Assembly (NCBI GenBank): GCA_963921425.1
Contig: OY992835.1
Location: 22,072,001 to 22,136,000, forward strand
Direction: 5' to 3'
DNA length: 64,000 bases
Source: Dryas octopetala
Taxonomy: Eukaryota > Streptophyta > Magnoliopsida > Rosales > Rosaceae
Of this stretch, positions 30,200 through 40,277 are shown piece after piece; position 1 is the stretch's first letter, and every line of letters starts with the position of its first letter. Both the position numbers and the translations under genes were made by a program. The notes under the pieces were generated by a model, which was not told the origin of the DNA, made no database searches, and saw only the letters and a program-made list of their open reading frames with translations.

Positions 30200-32746
30200 A
30201 TGGATGCCAAAACCAAGCCAATGTTCTTGCTTTCCATTCTTCTATTATGCCTATGTCTCAAGACCCAAATCTCCCTTGCAGCTGATACAGTCACTGCAAA
30301 CCAATCTCTCTCTGGTGATCAAACCATTGTCTCTGCAGGTGGAGTTTTTGAACTGGGTTTCTTCAAACCAGGTAATGTTTCAAACTACTACATAGGCATG
30401 TGGTACTACAAGAAAGTAGTATCTGAGCAGACCATAGTTTGGGTGGCAAATAGGGAACACCCAGTTTCTAATAGTTTTTCTTCAGTTTTGAGTATCTCAG
30501 ATGGTAATTTAGTCCTCTTTAATGAATCCAAAAGTCCAATTTGGTCCACAAATGTCACCTCCACCACCACCACCTCAGGTCCCATACAAGCAGTTCTTTT
30601 AGATAATGGAAACCTTGTCTTAAGAGCTGGGTCTAGTTCATCACAGCCTTTATGGCAAAGTTTTGATCACCCAACCCATACATGGCTACCAGGAAGTAGA
30701 ATTGGGTCCAACACAATTACCAAACAGAGGCAAATTCTCACCTCATGGAAGAATTCAGAGGATCCTGCACCAGGCCTTTTCTCTCTTGAGCAAGACCCAA
30801 ATGGAAGCAACTCATATTTCATACTGTGGAATAGGTCTAAACAGTATTGGACCAGTGGATCATGGGATGAAAAATCTCGTACTTTCAGCTTGGTTCCTGA
30901 AATGAGGCTGAATTCTCGTATCTACAATTCTCGTATCTTCAATTTTAGCTATGTTAAAAACAAAAACGAAAGTTATTTCACCTATTTCTTTAATGATCCT
31001 AAAATTATATCTCGATTCGTGATGGATGTCTCGGGCCAGATTCAGCAACGGTCATGGTTGGAGCCTTCCAAGCAATGGAATTTGTTTTGGTCTCAACCAA
31101 GAAAACAATGTGAAGTCTATGCCTATTGTGGAGCATTTGGCAGTTGCAATGAGAAATCCTTGCCCTTCTGTACTTGTTTGAGGGGTTTTGAGCCAAAGTC
31201 ACGGAGTGATTGGGATTTACAGGATTTTTCTGATGGGTGTTCAAGAAAAACCAGTCTACCGTGTGGAAATGATACTCATGATAATGCGAAGCAAGATCAC
31301 CGGTTTCTGGAAATGCCAAGCATGTCATTGCCTGAAAACAAACAATATGTGGGGGTTGGGAGTGTTGAGGAGTGTGGATCAATCTGCTTAAATAACTGCA
31401 ATTGCACAGCTTATGCTTATGACAGCAGTGGATGTTCAACCTGGAGTGGAGAACTCTTGGATCAGCAACAACTTGCGGCAGGAGATAGTGATGGGAAAAC
31501 CTTATATCTCAAGCTTGCAGCTTCTGAGTTTAAGAAATCTAAAAGCAATAAGGGATTGATTATTGGTGTTGTGGTGGGCTCAGCTGCTGGGATATCAGTT
31601 GTTTTAGGCCTTATTGTGTTTGCAATCTTGAAACGAAGAAAGAGAGTGAATGGATTAGGAAAAGCAGTAGAGGGTACATTGGTGGCCTTTGGGTACAGAG
31701 ATCTGCAAGATGCAACCAAGAATTTCTCAGAGAAATTGGGGGGAGGGGGTTTTGGTTCTGTTTTCAAAGGGACATTGCCGGATTCATCTGTCATAGCAGT
31801 AAAGAAGCTTGAAAGTGTTAGCCAAGGAGAGAAGCAGTTCAGAACAGAAGTCAGCACAATTGGGACAATCCAACATGTCAATCTTGTTCGGCTTCGTGGG
31901 TTCTGCTCCGAAGGTACTAAAAAGTTGTTGGTCTATGATTACATGCCGAATGGATCTTTGGATTCTCACCTTTTCAAGGAAAAGCATCCAAACGCTTTGG
32001 ACTGGAAAACAAGATACCAAATTGCTCTGGGGACAGCAAGAGGGTTGGCTTATCTTCATGAGAAATGTAGAGACTGCATCATACATTGTGACATAAAGCC
32101 AGAAAACATTCTCTTAGACCCTGAACTTTGTCCCAAAGTGGCAGATTTTGGCCTGGCAAAGCTTGTTGGAAGGGACTTCAGCAGGGTTCTAACAACCATG
32201 AGAGGGACAAGAGGCTATCTTGCACCAGAGTGGATTGCAGGAGTGCCGGTAACAGCGAAAGCTGATGTTTACAGCTATGGAATGATGCTTTTCGAATTTG
32301 TATCGGGAAGACGAAATTCTGAGCCATCTGAAGATGGCAAAGTTAGATTCTTCCCAACTTGGGCTGCTACTCAAATAAGCAGTGGAGAATCAAGTGATGT
32401 GTTAAGCATATTGGACCCCAGGCTAGAGGGAAATGCTGACACAGAAGAGCTCATGAAGGTTTGTAGAGTTGCTTGCTGGTGTGCCCAAGATGATGAGGCT
32501 GAGAGGCCAACAATGGGACAGGTGGTGCAGATCCTTGAGGGGGTTTTGGATGTCAACATGCCACCAATTCCAAGATCTTTCAAAGTGTTTGGGGACAACC
32601 AGGAGCACATAGTCTTCTTCACTGAGTCATCCTCAAGCCAGAGCTCACAGGCACCCAGCAACACATCAACAGCTCCCTCTCAGACCAAAAGTACCGCATC
32701 TTCAACCATCTCCAAGATATCTGAAGAGCATCAAATGAGTACATGA
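30200..32746 (+). CDS. G-type lectin S-receptor-like Ser/Thr kinase (At2g19130 type), kinase C
   Basis: Intronless, 848 aa, as usual for At2g19130-like genes. The start at 30200 (MDAKTKPMFLLS) puts a signal peptide at residues 1-25; the in-frame upstream ATG at 30047 would bury it. B-lectin spans about 27-150 (VWVANREHPVS). An S-locus region follows, then a cysteine module beginning at C304 (CEVYAYCGAFGSC) and PAN at about 368-425. The membrane span is 452-477. The kinase runs from about 496 to 783 with GGGGFGSVFKG, IAVKKLE, DFGLAKL and APEWIAG. The catalytic loop reads HCDIKPEN, so the Arg before Asp is missing. This is a non-RD kinase, a class common among immune receptors. A Ser/Thr-rich tail ends the protein. 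Residues 448-819 are identical to kinase D. A small in-frame duplication (SRIYN/SRIFN, about 30915-30947) is absent from kinase D. Confidence 0.95.
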   Translation: MDAKTKPMFLLSILLLCLCLKTQISLAADTVTANQSLSGDQTIVSAGGVFELGFFKPGNVSNYYIGMWYYKKVVSEQTIVWVANREHPVSNSFSSVLSISDGNLVLFNESKSPIWSTNVTSTTTTSGPIQAVLLDNGNLVLRAGSSSSQPLWQSFDHPTHTWLPGSRIGSNTITKQRQILTSWKNSEDPAPGLFSLEQDPNGSNSYFILWNRSKQYWTSGSWDEKSRTFSLVPEMRLNSRIYNSRIFNFSYVKNKNESYFTYFFNDPKIISRFVMDVSGQIQQRSWLEPSKQWNLFWSQPRKQCEVYAYCGAFGSCNEKSLPFCTCLRGFEPKSRSDWDLQDFSDGCSRKTSLPCGNDTHDNAKQDHRFLEMPSMSLPENKQYVGVGSVEECGSICLNNCNCTAYAYDSSGCSTWSGELLDQQQLAAGDSDGKTLYLKLAASEFKKSKSNKGLIIGVVVGSAAGISVVLGLIVFAILKRRKRVNGLGKAVEGTLVAFGYRDLQDATKNFSEKLGGGGFGSVFKGTLPDSSVIAVKKLESVSQGEKQFRTEVSTIGTIQHVNLVRLRGFCSEGTKKLLVYDYMPNGSLDSHLFKEKHPNALDWKTRYQIALGTARGLAYLHEKCRDCIIHCDIKPENILLDPELCPKVADFGLAKLVGRDFSRVLTTMRGTRGYLAPEWIAGVPVTAKADVYSYGMMLFEFVSGRRNSEPSEDGKVRFFPTWAATQISSGESSDVLSILDPRLEGNADTEELMKVCRVACWCAQDDEAERPTMGQVVQILEGVLDVNMPPIPRSFKVFGDNQEHIVFFTESSSSQSSQAPSNTSTAPSQTKSTASSTISKISEEHQMST

Positions 32747-33404
32747 TGTGCCTTCTCTATTTAGTCATTTGGTTTGATCCTTTTGTTTCATTTTGGACGT
32801 TGTTGATTTCGATGCCTTAAGTAATTGCCACATATATATCCCACCCACCCCAAAAAATAATTGTAACATATATCTAGCTTCTTTTGTTTAGGTATGAATG
32901 TATGAGGTTGTATTACCGTTTAGGTATTCAGAGAGGCTTGCTTCTAATCTAAGTCTTCAATCAATAATATAATTAGTGTTCCTATTTGATTAATTCATTA
33001 AAGCTTTATGCACAAATGAAATTTGGACCGTTAATTTTGAAAATTATAATTTAAACATAAAATGTGATAATAATAGACAAGTAGACAACAAATTAATCTA
33101 ACTGTTAAAATTATAATTTAATCATAGAATGTTATTAAAAAAGCACATATGTTATTTTTAAGATTTATGTATAATATAAAATTGATCAAACGGTCAAGTA
33201 TCAACGTGGCGGGTCCGTAAGAAAATTCTTACATCCGTGTGGCAAACATACAAAGCGAAACTTAATTATTAACAATGGCACACCTTCGTCACACCATAGC
33301 AAGTGGCGCCTAAAGCCTCTGTCATTGCGCACACTCTGCTTTCTCTCTCACTCTTAGATATTTTCTCTCTAATCGTATTAAAATCTGCAACAATGCCGTC
33401 CACA
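32747..33404. other. 3' flank of kinase C and orphan copy of the DUF789 promoter
   Basis: The first part matches the kinase D 3' flank. From about 33003 to 33390 it matches 39606-39997, the 5' region of the DUF789 gene. The match is interrupted by small indels and stops at TCTGCAA (33384-33390). Confidence 0.72.
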
Positions 33405-33642
33405 TGAAGCTTTGAGGTGTATCCATGTAGGGCTTTTGTGTGTTCAAGAAGCTCCAGCTGATCGACCAACAATGTCGTCGGTAATTCATATGCTGCAGGG
33501 CAACGAAGCTACATCACTTCCACCTTCCAAAGAACTTGCTTTTTCAACACAAAGGAATTGCACTGCTGCTGGTTCTTTTTCTCAATCATCTACCAGTTAT
33601 TCCAACAATGCAGTCACCATTCGTGTCCCAGAAGGTCGATAG
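33405..33642 (+). pseudogene. Terminal-exon fragment of an S-domain receptor kinase
   Basis: An open frame reads [20 protein letters not shown], then a short tail ending VTIRVPEGR and a stop at 33640-33642. This is kinase subdomain XI and the C-terminus of an SD1/SRK-type kinase. It differs from all four complete lectin kinases here, but is closest in style to genes A and B. The rest of the gene is absent, and there is no proper start (TTG at 33412). It begins about 15 bp after the end of duplication unit 1, so it lies at the junction. Confidence 0.8.
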
Positions 33643-34673
33643 AGGGTCAATGTGTCTATTGTTGGGCCAACCTCTTGCAAAACTCTACTTGGGCTTTATT
33701 GGGCTTCACGATTTGTATGTCCAGATGTTGTCGCTTAAAGTTAAAGGCTTAAATTGGGCCTTATAGTTTGTTTGGTGCAGCAATTCAGGTGCGCTTATTA
33801 ACTTATAAGCTGGTGAAGCCTGAAACATCATTGTAGAGGAATGAATAAAATGTGCTAGGCCAGCTTGACACCTCCAAGGACAAGATACAAAAATTTCAGA
33901 ACTCAGCCCACCAACATCCTCCTCCTTCTCCTTGAGACTCCATAGTCCAGACCATTTTCCAGCTGCTCTAAATTAAAGGCTCAATTAACACCAATCATTG
34001 TATCCCTATTAACACTTGCGCTATTAACATAAGGTAATTAATAATAATTCACACACATCCACTTCAATCTGTCAAATAAGTTGGAATTCTCACCCTTTAA
34101 GTGATTGTGTCATACCAAGCTCCATTCCTGTATTTGATACGCACACTCTTGGCAATATGTTACCTTATAATTAAGGGGCGAATTTATTACCTTTGAGCCC
34201 TTGAGTTTGCAATGTAGCCAAATCAAAGCACTTCTTATGCTTGTGCTTCTTTTCATCATTTTAGAGTCAAGCTATACCGAGCCGCATGGTTATAACACTG
34301 ACTTTGAGATAGTTAAGAGTGAGGTGTGATATCTCTGAATTTTTGGTCTAGCTGAGTTGCCCTGTTCCAAATTGCGGCAATGTAATGTGACTTGTGTTGT
34401 GGTCCAAGGCTAATAAGCCAATATCTTAACATGGACACAGTCATATATAACAGATGAATATATGACATGGACATGCATACCTTGGATACAGATCAGATCA
34501 ATATCTTCAGCAAATGGCAGGCTTGTAGGTGGAGGAGACGTAGCCTTGGTCACAAACCACCCAATTAAAGGGATTGACCCCCAAGATGTAGGGTCACAAA
34601 TCACTAGAGGCTGGTGATGTATTGGAGGGTGGAAGCGTCTTTGGTTACTGGAAGAACCAGGGCTTTGGGTCTC
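33643..34673. other. Unique filler between the two duplication units
   Basis: About 1 kb with no match to either unit. It may be the old 3' flank of the fragmentary kinase exon. No gene or element ends were recognised. Confidence 0.5.
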
Positions 34674-35069
34674 AAAGAGAAAACTGTAGTGTGAACGAAA
34701 GAAACAGAATCGGAAAGAATTGCCTCTCAGAGTTTCTTACAGCTACTGTGGAATATGCCACTGTCCACGGGCGACGACCTTAATTATATCTTTTATTTAT
34801 TTTCAATAACAACGAAGCTGGATTTAGCTGTAAATCTCTCATAGTCATGTCCATATCAAATATGTAAGCCTTTATTATTGGACTGCCACTCAAGTACAAA
34901 GGCAGGTTGGAACATTTATTATGAAAAACAAATGAACGGCTCAGATTGCTTCTGCATGTGTGAACCCCAGTGGTGATTCTGGTGAACTCCCAGCAGCCTC
35001 AAGTTGCAAAGACGGTACTTTTACTTGATTGAAAAAGATTTGCCCTAGAAGAAAGGATATTTACTTATA

Positions 35070-35964
35070 GAAAAATCATTGCGTGTATTCGATATATAAC
35101 GATATAGTGTAATTAATTTAATGTATAAATGTATTATTAAACGATATATTTATATTAATAGGATATAGGCCTCATTTGGGATTATGGTGGAGAACCCAAA
35201 AACTGCTGTGGATGACAATTCTTAATTACCTACAGCAGTTTTGGTGTTTGGTAAAAAAATAAAAAACTGTTTTTCCCCACAATTCTCAACTCCCTACAGC
35301 AAAAACAGAAAGTAGGTTTCTAGGTGCTTTTGAAAGCTGCCCTAGAAACCTGCTGTGACTCACAACAACAATGAATATTTTATTTTACCCATAATACCCT
35401 CATTGATTTCTATAATTTTTATTTGTTTATTTTAAATTAAAAAATATATCCATTGTTAGTTATATTTATATTGCGATAATTAATTATAATATTTTATTTA
35501 TACGATTAAAATTATAATATACCTAAAAAAAATAATATGCATACTTATTTCATAATATTGTTCTTAGAAAAATTAATGCTAATAAAAATTTGTAGTCAAA
35601 AAATTCAAAAACAAGTAAAAAAATATTTTATTTTTACCAAACAAATAAGTGAAATACACTTTCAGCATCATGTCCATTTTAGTAATTATACACAGTCACA
35701 ACATTTTTATATTAACATTTACCAAACACTTTGATACTATTTTTTGCACTCACAACACTTTTGAAAACATAGTTTACCAAACACTCAACTGCTTTACTTT
35801 ACAACTGACTTTACTTCACAGCTGTTTTACTTTACTGCTGTTTTTTCTCACAGCAATACCAAACTGGCCCATAGTATTAATAATATTCACCCATATTAAA
35901 ACACGTTGAATTAATTGCACCACATAAAGATCTTCATGTATCGGTTACATATAATAATTTTTTC
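35070..35964. mobile_element. TIR element inserted in unit 2, with empty site in unit 1
   Basis: Flanked by perfect 8-bp TACTTATA (35062-35069 and 35965-35972). Unit 1 has an uninterrupted site near 29675 (TACTCATA followed by the same downstream bases). The ends are imperfect inverted repeats, both starting GAAAAA and sharing spaced matches over about 60 bp (CGATA..AT, AATTAATT). A second TIR-like pair lies inside: GGCCTCATTTGGGATT at 35168 and the complement of GGGCCAGTTTGGTATT ending near 35870. This suggests a nested element. No transposase was seen; hAT or MULE class. Confidence 0.68.
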
Positions 35965-36604
35965 TACTTATACTACAATAAAAATGAGCATTACAAACCA
36001 AACGAAAAAGAGTGATTTGTGAAACTTTTCAACACGGCCAAATAAAAGGAAAAACATGGTTGTTGGGTCCAATTTCCAAACTTTGTTCATACATTGGGTA
36101 GATGATAAAATTGGTCATGACCAAATTGTTGTTGATGATATGTTGAATTGCCCAAAGGTAAATAATAAGGCGTACATGTATCTTACCATATGATAGAATT
36201 GTTAGTGTAACATGACCTGGTCAATTGCAGCGGACAAAGCTAGATAATATTGCATCAAAATTTGTTCACATACAGCATGGTTATGTGGTCCAATCATATT
36301 GTATGGTTTCTGACCACTTGACCGATCTTCTAAAGATGACAAAAATTTACTTGCACAAAGAATGAAAAAAAGCTTGTCTTTGACTTTTAGTCACGGATGG
36401 GCACGAGATGACGAGATGAGTAGATGACTGTAGGACAGGACCTGTACAGCTGACCAAGCAAATCCCCTCTCTACCAAATGACCAAAAGCCCATTAGATAA
36501 TAGGGGTTAGAAATTTTGTAGTTCACTTTCTCTCCCTCATTCATTAAATTCAACTTCTTGTACAGACAGTATCGGACTTGTCTGCATATGTTTGTTGTGC
36601 AGCC

Positions 36605-39133
36605 ATGGATGCCAAAACCAAGCCAAGGTTCTTGCTTTCCATACTTTTATTATGCCTATGTCTCAAGACCCAAATCTCCCTTGCAGCTGATACCATCACA
36701 GCAAACCAATCTCTCTCTGGTGATCAAACCATTGTCTCTGCAGGTGGAGTTTTTGAACTGGGTTTCTTCAAACCAGGTAATGTTTCAAACTACTACATAG
36801 GCATGTGGTACTACAAGAAAGTAGTATCTGAGCAGACCATAGTTTGGGTGGCAAATAGGGAACACCCAGTTTCTGATAGATTTTCTTCAGTTTTTAGGAT
36901 CTCAGATGGTAATTTAGTCCTCTTTAATGAATCCAAAAGTCCAATTTGGTCCACAAATGTCACCTCCACCACCACCACCTCAGGTCCTATACAAGCAGTT
37001 CTTTTAGATAATGGAAACCTTGTCTTAAGAGCTGGGTCTAGTTCATCATTACAGCCTTTATGGCAAAGTTTTGATCATCCAGCCCATACATGGCTACCAG
37101 GAAGTAGAATTGGCTTCAACACTGTTACCAATCAAACCCAATTGCTCACTTCATGGAAGAACTTAGAGGACCCTGCACCAGGTCTTTTCTCTCTTGAGCT
37201 AGACCCAAATGGAAGCAATTCATATATCATACTGTGGAATATGTCTAGACAGTATTGGAACAGTGGATCATGGGATGAAAAATCTCGTATTTTCAGCTTG
37301 GTTCCTGAAATGAGGCTGAATTATATCTACAATTTCAGCTATGTTACAAACAAAAACGAAAGTTATTTCACCTATTCTGTTTATAATCCTAAAACTATAT
37401 CTCGATTCGTGATGCATATCTCGGGCCAGATTCAGCAACTGTCATGGTTGGAGCCTTCCCAGCAATGGAATTTGTTTTGGTCTCAACCGAGAAAACAATG
37501 TGAAGTCTATGCCTATTGTGGAGCATTTGGCAGTTGCAATGAGAAATCCTTGCCCTTCTGTACTTGTTTGAGGGGTTTTGGGGCAAAGTCACGGAGTGAT
37601 TGGGATTTGCAGGATTTTTCTGGTGGGTGTTCAAGAAAAACCAATCTACAGTGTGGAAATGATACTCATGATAATGGGAAGCAAGACCGGTTTTTGGAAA
37701 TGCCAAGCATGTCATTGCCTGAAAACAAACAATCTGTGGAGGTTGGGAGTGTTGAGGATTGTGGATCAATCTGCTTCAATAACTGCAATTGCACAGCTTA
37801 TGCTTATGACAGCAGTGGATGTTCAACCTGGAGTGGAGAACTCTTGGATCTGCAACAACTCACGGCAGGAGATAGTGATGGGAAAACCTTATATCTCAGG
37901 CTTGCAGCTTCTGAGTTTAAGAAAGCTAAAAGCAATAAGGGATTGATTATTGGTGTTGTGGTGGGCTCAGCTGCTGGGATATCAGTTGTTTTAGGCCTTA
38001 TTGTGTTTGCAATCTTGAAACGAAGAAAGAGAGTGAATGGATTAGGAAAAGCAGTAGAGGGTACATTGGTGGCCTTTGGGTACAGAGATCTGCAAGATGC
38101 AACCAAGAATTTCTCAGAGAAATTGGGGGGAGGGGGTTTTGGTTCTGTTTTCAAAGGGACATTGCCGGATTCATCTGTCATAGCAGTAAAGAAGCTTGAA
38201 AGTGTTAGCCAAGGAGAGAAGCAGTTCAGAACAGAAGTCAGCACAATTGGGACAATCCAACATGTCAATCTTGTTCGGCTTCGTGGGTTCTGTTCCGAAG
38301 GTACTAAAAAGTTGTTGGTCTATGATTACATGCCGAATGGATCTTTGGATTCTCACCTTTTCAAGGAAAAGCATCCAAACGCTTTGGACTGGAAAACAAG
38401 ATACCAAATTGCTCTGGGGACAGCAAGAGGGTTGGCTTATCTTCATGAGAAATGTAGAGACTGCATCATACATTGTGACATAAAGCCAGAAAACATTCTC
38501 TTAGACCCTGAACTTTGTCCCAAAGTGGCAGATTTTGGCCTGGCAAAGCTTGTTGGAAGGGACTTCAGCAGGGTTCTAACAACCATGAGAGGGACAAGAG
38601 GCTATCTTGCACCAGAGTGGATTGCAGGAGTGCCGGTAACAGCGAAAGCTGATGTTTACAGCTATGGAATGATGCTTTTCGAATTTGTATCGGGAAGACG
38701 AAATTCTGAGCCATCTGAAGATGGCAAAGTTAGATTCTTCCCAACTTGGGCTGCTACTCAAATAAGCAGTGGAGAATCAAGTGATGTGTTAAGCATATTG
38801 GACCCCAGGCTAGAGGGAAATGCTGACACAGAAGAGCTCATGAAGGTTTGTAGAGTTGCTTGCTGGTGTGCCCAAGATGATGAGGCTGAGAGACCAACAA
38901 TGGGACAGGTGGTGCAGATCCTTGAGGGGGTTTTGGATGTCAACATGCCACCAATTCCAAGATCTTTCAAAGTGTTTGGAGACAACCAGGAGCACATAGT
39001 CTTCTTCACTGAGTCATCCTCAAGCCAGAGCTCACAGGCACCCGGCAGCACATCAACAGCTTCCTCTCAGTCCAAAAGCACCAAATCTTCATCCATCTCC
39101 AAGATATCTGAAGAGCATCAAATGAGTACATGA
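36605..39133 (+). CDS. G-type lectin S-receptor-like Ser/Thr kinase (At2g19130 type), kinase D
   Basis: Intronless, 842 aa, the tandem duplicate of kinase C. The start at 36605 (MDAKTKPRFLLS) gives the signal peptide. Module order matches kinase C: B-lectin, S-locus region, cysteine module CEVYAYCGAFGSC, PAN, one membrane span, kinase, Ser-rich tail. The catalytic loop is HCDIKPEN (non-RD). The first about 90 residues and the last about 400 are nearly or fully identical to kinase C. The middle of the ectodomain carries dozens of substitutions and three small in-frame indels (net -6 aa), for example SRIGFNTVTNQTQLL against SRIGSNTITKQRQIL. Both reading frames are intact, so both probably make receptors. 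Different recognition with shared signalling is inferred. Confidence 0.95.
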   Translation: MDAKTKPRFLLSILLLCLCLKTQISLAADTITANQSLSGDQTIVSAGGVFELGFFKPGNVSNYYIGMWYYKKVVSEQTIVWVANREHPVSDRFSSVFRISDGNLVLFNESKSPIWSTNVTSTTTTSGPIQAVLLDNGNLVLRAGSSSSLQPLWQSFDHPAHTWLPGSRIGFNTVTNQTQLLTSWKNLEDPAPGLFSLELDPNGSNSYIILWNMSRQYWNSGSWDEKSRIFSLVPEMRLNYIYNFSYVTNKNESYFTYSVYNPKTISRFVMHISGQIQQLSWLEPSQQWNLFWSQPRKQCEVYAYCGAFGSCNEKSLPFCTCLRGFGAKSRSDWDLQDFSGGCSRKTNLQCGNDTHDNGKQDRFLEMPSMSLPENKQSVEVGSVEDCGSICFNNCNCTAYAYDSSGCSTWSGELLDLQQLTAGDSDGKTLYLRLAASEFKKAKSNKGLIIGVVVGSAAGISVVLGLIVFAILKRRKRVNGLGKAVEGTLVAFGYRDLQDATKNFSEKLGGGGFGSVFKGTLPDSSVIAVKKLESVSQGEKQFRTEVSTIGTIQHVNLVRLRGFCSEGTKKLLVYDYMPNGSLDSHLFKEKHPNALDWKTRYQIALGTARGLAYLHEKCRDCIIHCDIKPENILLDPELCPKVADFGLAKLVGRDFSRVLTTMRGTRGYLAPEWIAGVPVTAKADVYSYGMMLFEFVSGRRNSEPSEDGKVRFFPTWAATQISSGESSDVLSILDPRLEGNADTEELMKVCRVACWCAQDDEAERPTMGQVVQILEGVLDVNMPPIPRSFKVFGDNQEHIVFFTESSSSQSSQAPGSTSTASSQSKSTKSSSISKISEEHQMST

Positions 39134-40277
39134 TGTGCCTTCTCTATTTGGTCATTTGGTTTGATCCTTTTGTTTCATTTTGGACGTTGTTGATTTCGAT
39201 GCCTTAAGTAATTGCCACATATATATCCCACCCACCCCAAAAAATAATTGTAACATATATCTAGCTTCTTTTGTTTAGGTATGAATGTATGATGTTGTAT
39301 TATCGTTTAGGTATTCAGAGAGGCTTGCTTCTAATCTAAGTCTTCAATCAATGATATATTTAGTGTTCCTATTGAGAAGAGTCCTACCTCTTCCAGACTT
39401 TTACCTCCGTAAATACACATGTGCTTGATGTTCTAGTTATCATATACTTAGCATAGTTATCATGTGCTTGGTATAGTTTGCAAACAACTCTTGTATACAC
39501 GTGACTGTATCCTATATATATCAATCAATACAATACTGCCATTTATTCAAGGCATTATAATCTAACTCCATCTTAAACACTCTTTATGGTAAGAATTATA
39601 AGATTATAAAGCTTTATGCACAAATGAAATTTAGACAGTTAATTTTGAAAATTATATTTTAATCATAGAATGTGATATAACAGACAAGTAGACAACAAAT
39701 GGTATCGGAAAAACAGGTACGTTATTTATAAGATTTATGTATGATATAAAATTGATCAAACGGTCAAGCACAGCGTGTTTCTATTGGAAAATTCTTGCAT
39801 CCACGTGGCAAACAGACAAAGCGGAACTTATGAACAATGGTACACCTTCGTCACACCATAGTAAACGGCGCCTAAAGCCTCCAAACGTTAAACCCCAGAA
39901 ACCATCCCCCACAACCCAACGAATTTTTGGTTTTCAAATTCTCTTTCATTGCGCGCGCTCTCAGGTATTTTCTCTCTAATCATATTAATTTCTGCAAGAA
40001 AATAATGCGATGGAAAATAGTTTCATTTCAATTTCTGTGGTTCTTGATGTCTTTCTCCCTTTACTTTCTATGAATTTTACTGAAAAAGAATGGCTTTTTT
40101 CTAGAAAACTAGAAAACACAAAAATTGGTATGCTAGGGTTTCTTTGAATGAGATTGAATTGCTGTGTTGTGTTGTGTGCTAGTTTCTTGAGAATAACATA
40201 GACACTTCTTCTTGGTGTGTCGTTGGATTAGGTTTTTGTTTCCCTCTTGGTGTGTGATTAGGTTTGTCGGAAGAAAT
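39134..40277. other. Kinase D 3' flank and DUF789 promoter/5' UTR
   Basis: The kinase D 3' flank runs to about 39373, followed by an LTR-like insertion (about 39374-39605). The DUF789 upstream region follows to 40277. Most of it is duplicated in unit 1. A long leader, perhaps with a 5' UTR intron ending near 40260, precedes the DUF789 ATG. Confidence 0.6.
39374..39605. mobile_element. LTR-like insertion (possible solo LTR fragment) in unit 2
   Basis: Unit 1 runs directly from GTGTTCCTATT to AAGCTTTATGC, while unit 2 carries about 232 extra bp there. It begins TGAGAAGAGTCCTACC, like many plant Copia LTR starts, and includes a TATATAT-rich stretch and ATCAATACAATACTG. A clean target duplication and CA end were not pinned down, so the class is tentative. 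Confidence 0.45.

Larger units (their letters stand above)
27871..33390. repeat. Segmental duplication, unit 1
   Basis: Matches unit 2 in order. 27871-28010 matches 34674-34800 (5' region of the stress gene). 28575-28640 matches about 34803-34862. 29446-29670 matches 34862-35060. 29950-30199 matches 36247-36604. The kinase gene and 3' flank match through 33390, against 39997, in the 5' region of DUF789. Unit 1 therefore ends in a promoter fragment of DUF789 that has no gene after it. Confidence 0.85.
34674..39997. repeat. Segmental duplication, unit 2
   Basis: Begins with a promoter/5' UTR copy of the stress-protein gene (34674-34800) that has no gene attached. It then carries shortened spacer blocks, kinase D, its 3' flank, and the true DUF789 5' region. 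Compared with unit 1 it lacks several spacer blocks but carries two extra insertions (35070-35964 and about 39374-39605). Confidence 0.85.

Noticed and set aside
31005..32664. Several minus-strand frames of 60-144 aa across kinase C (and the same in kinase D)
   Set aside because: Antisense shadows of a strongly biased coding sequence.
40212..40277. Upstream in-frame extension of the DUF789 protein
   Set aside because: It would need a TTG start; the first ATG is at 40278.
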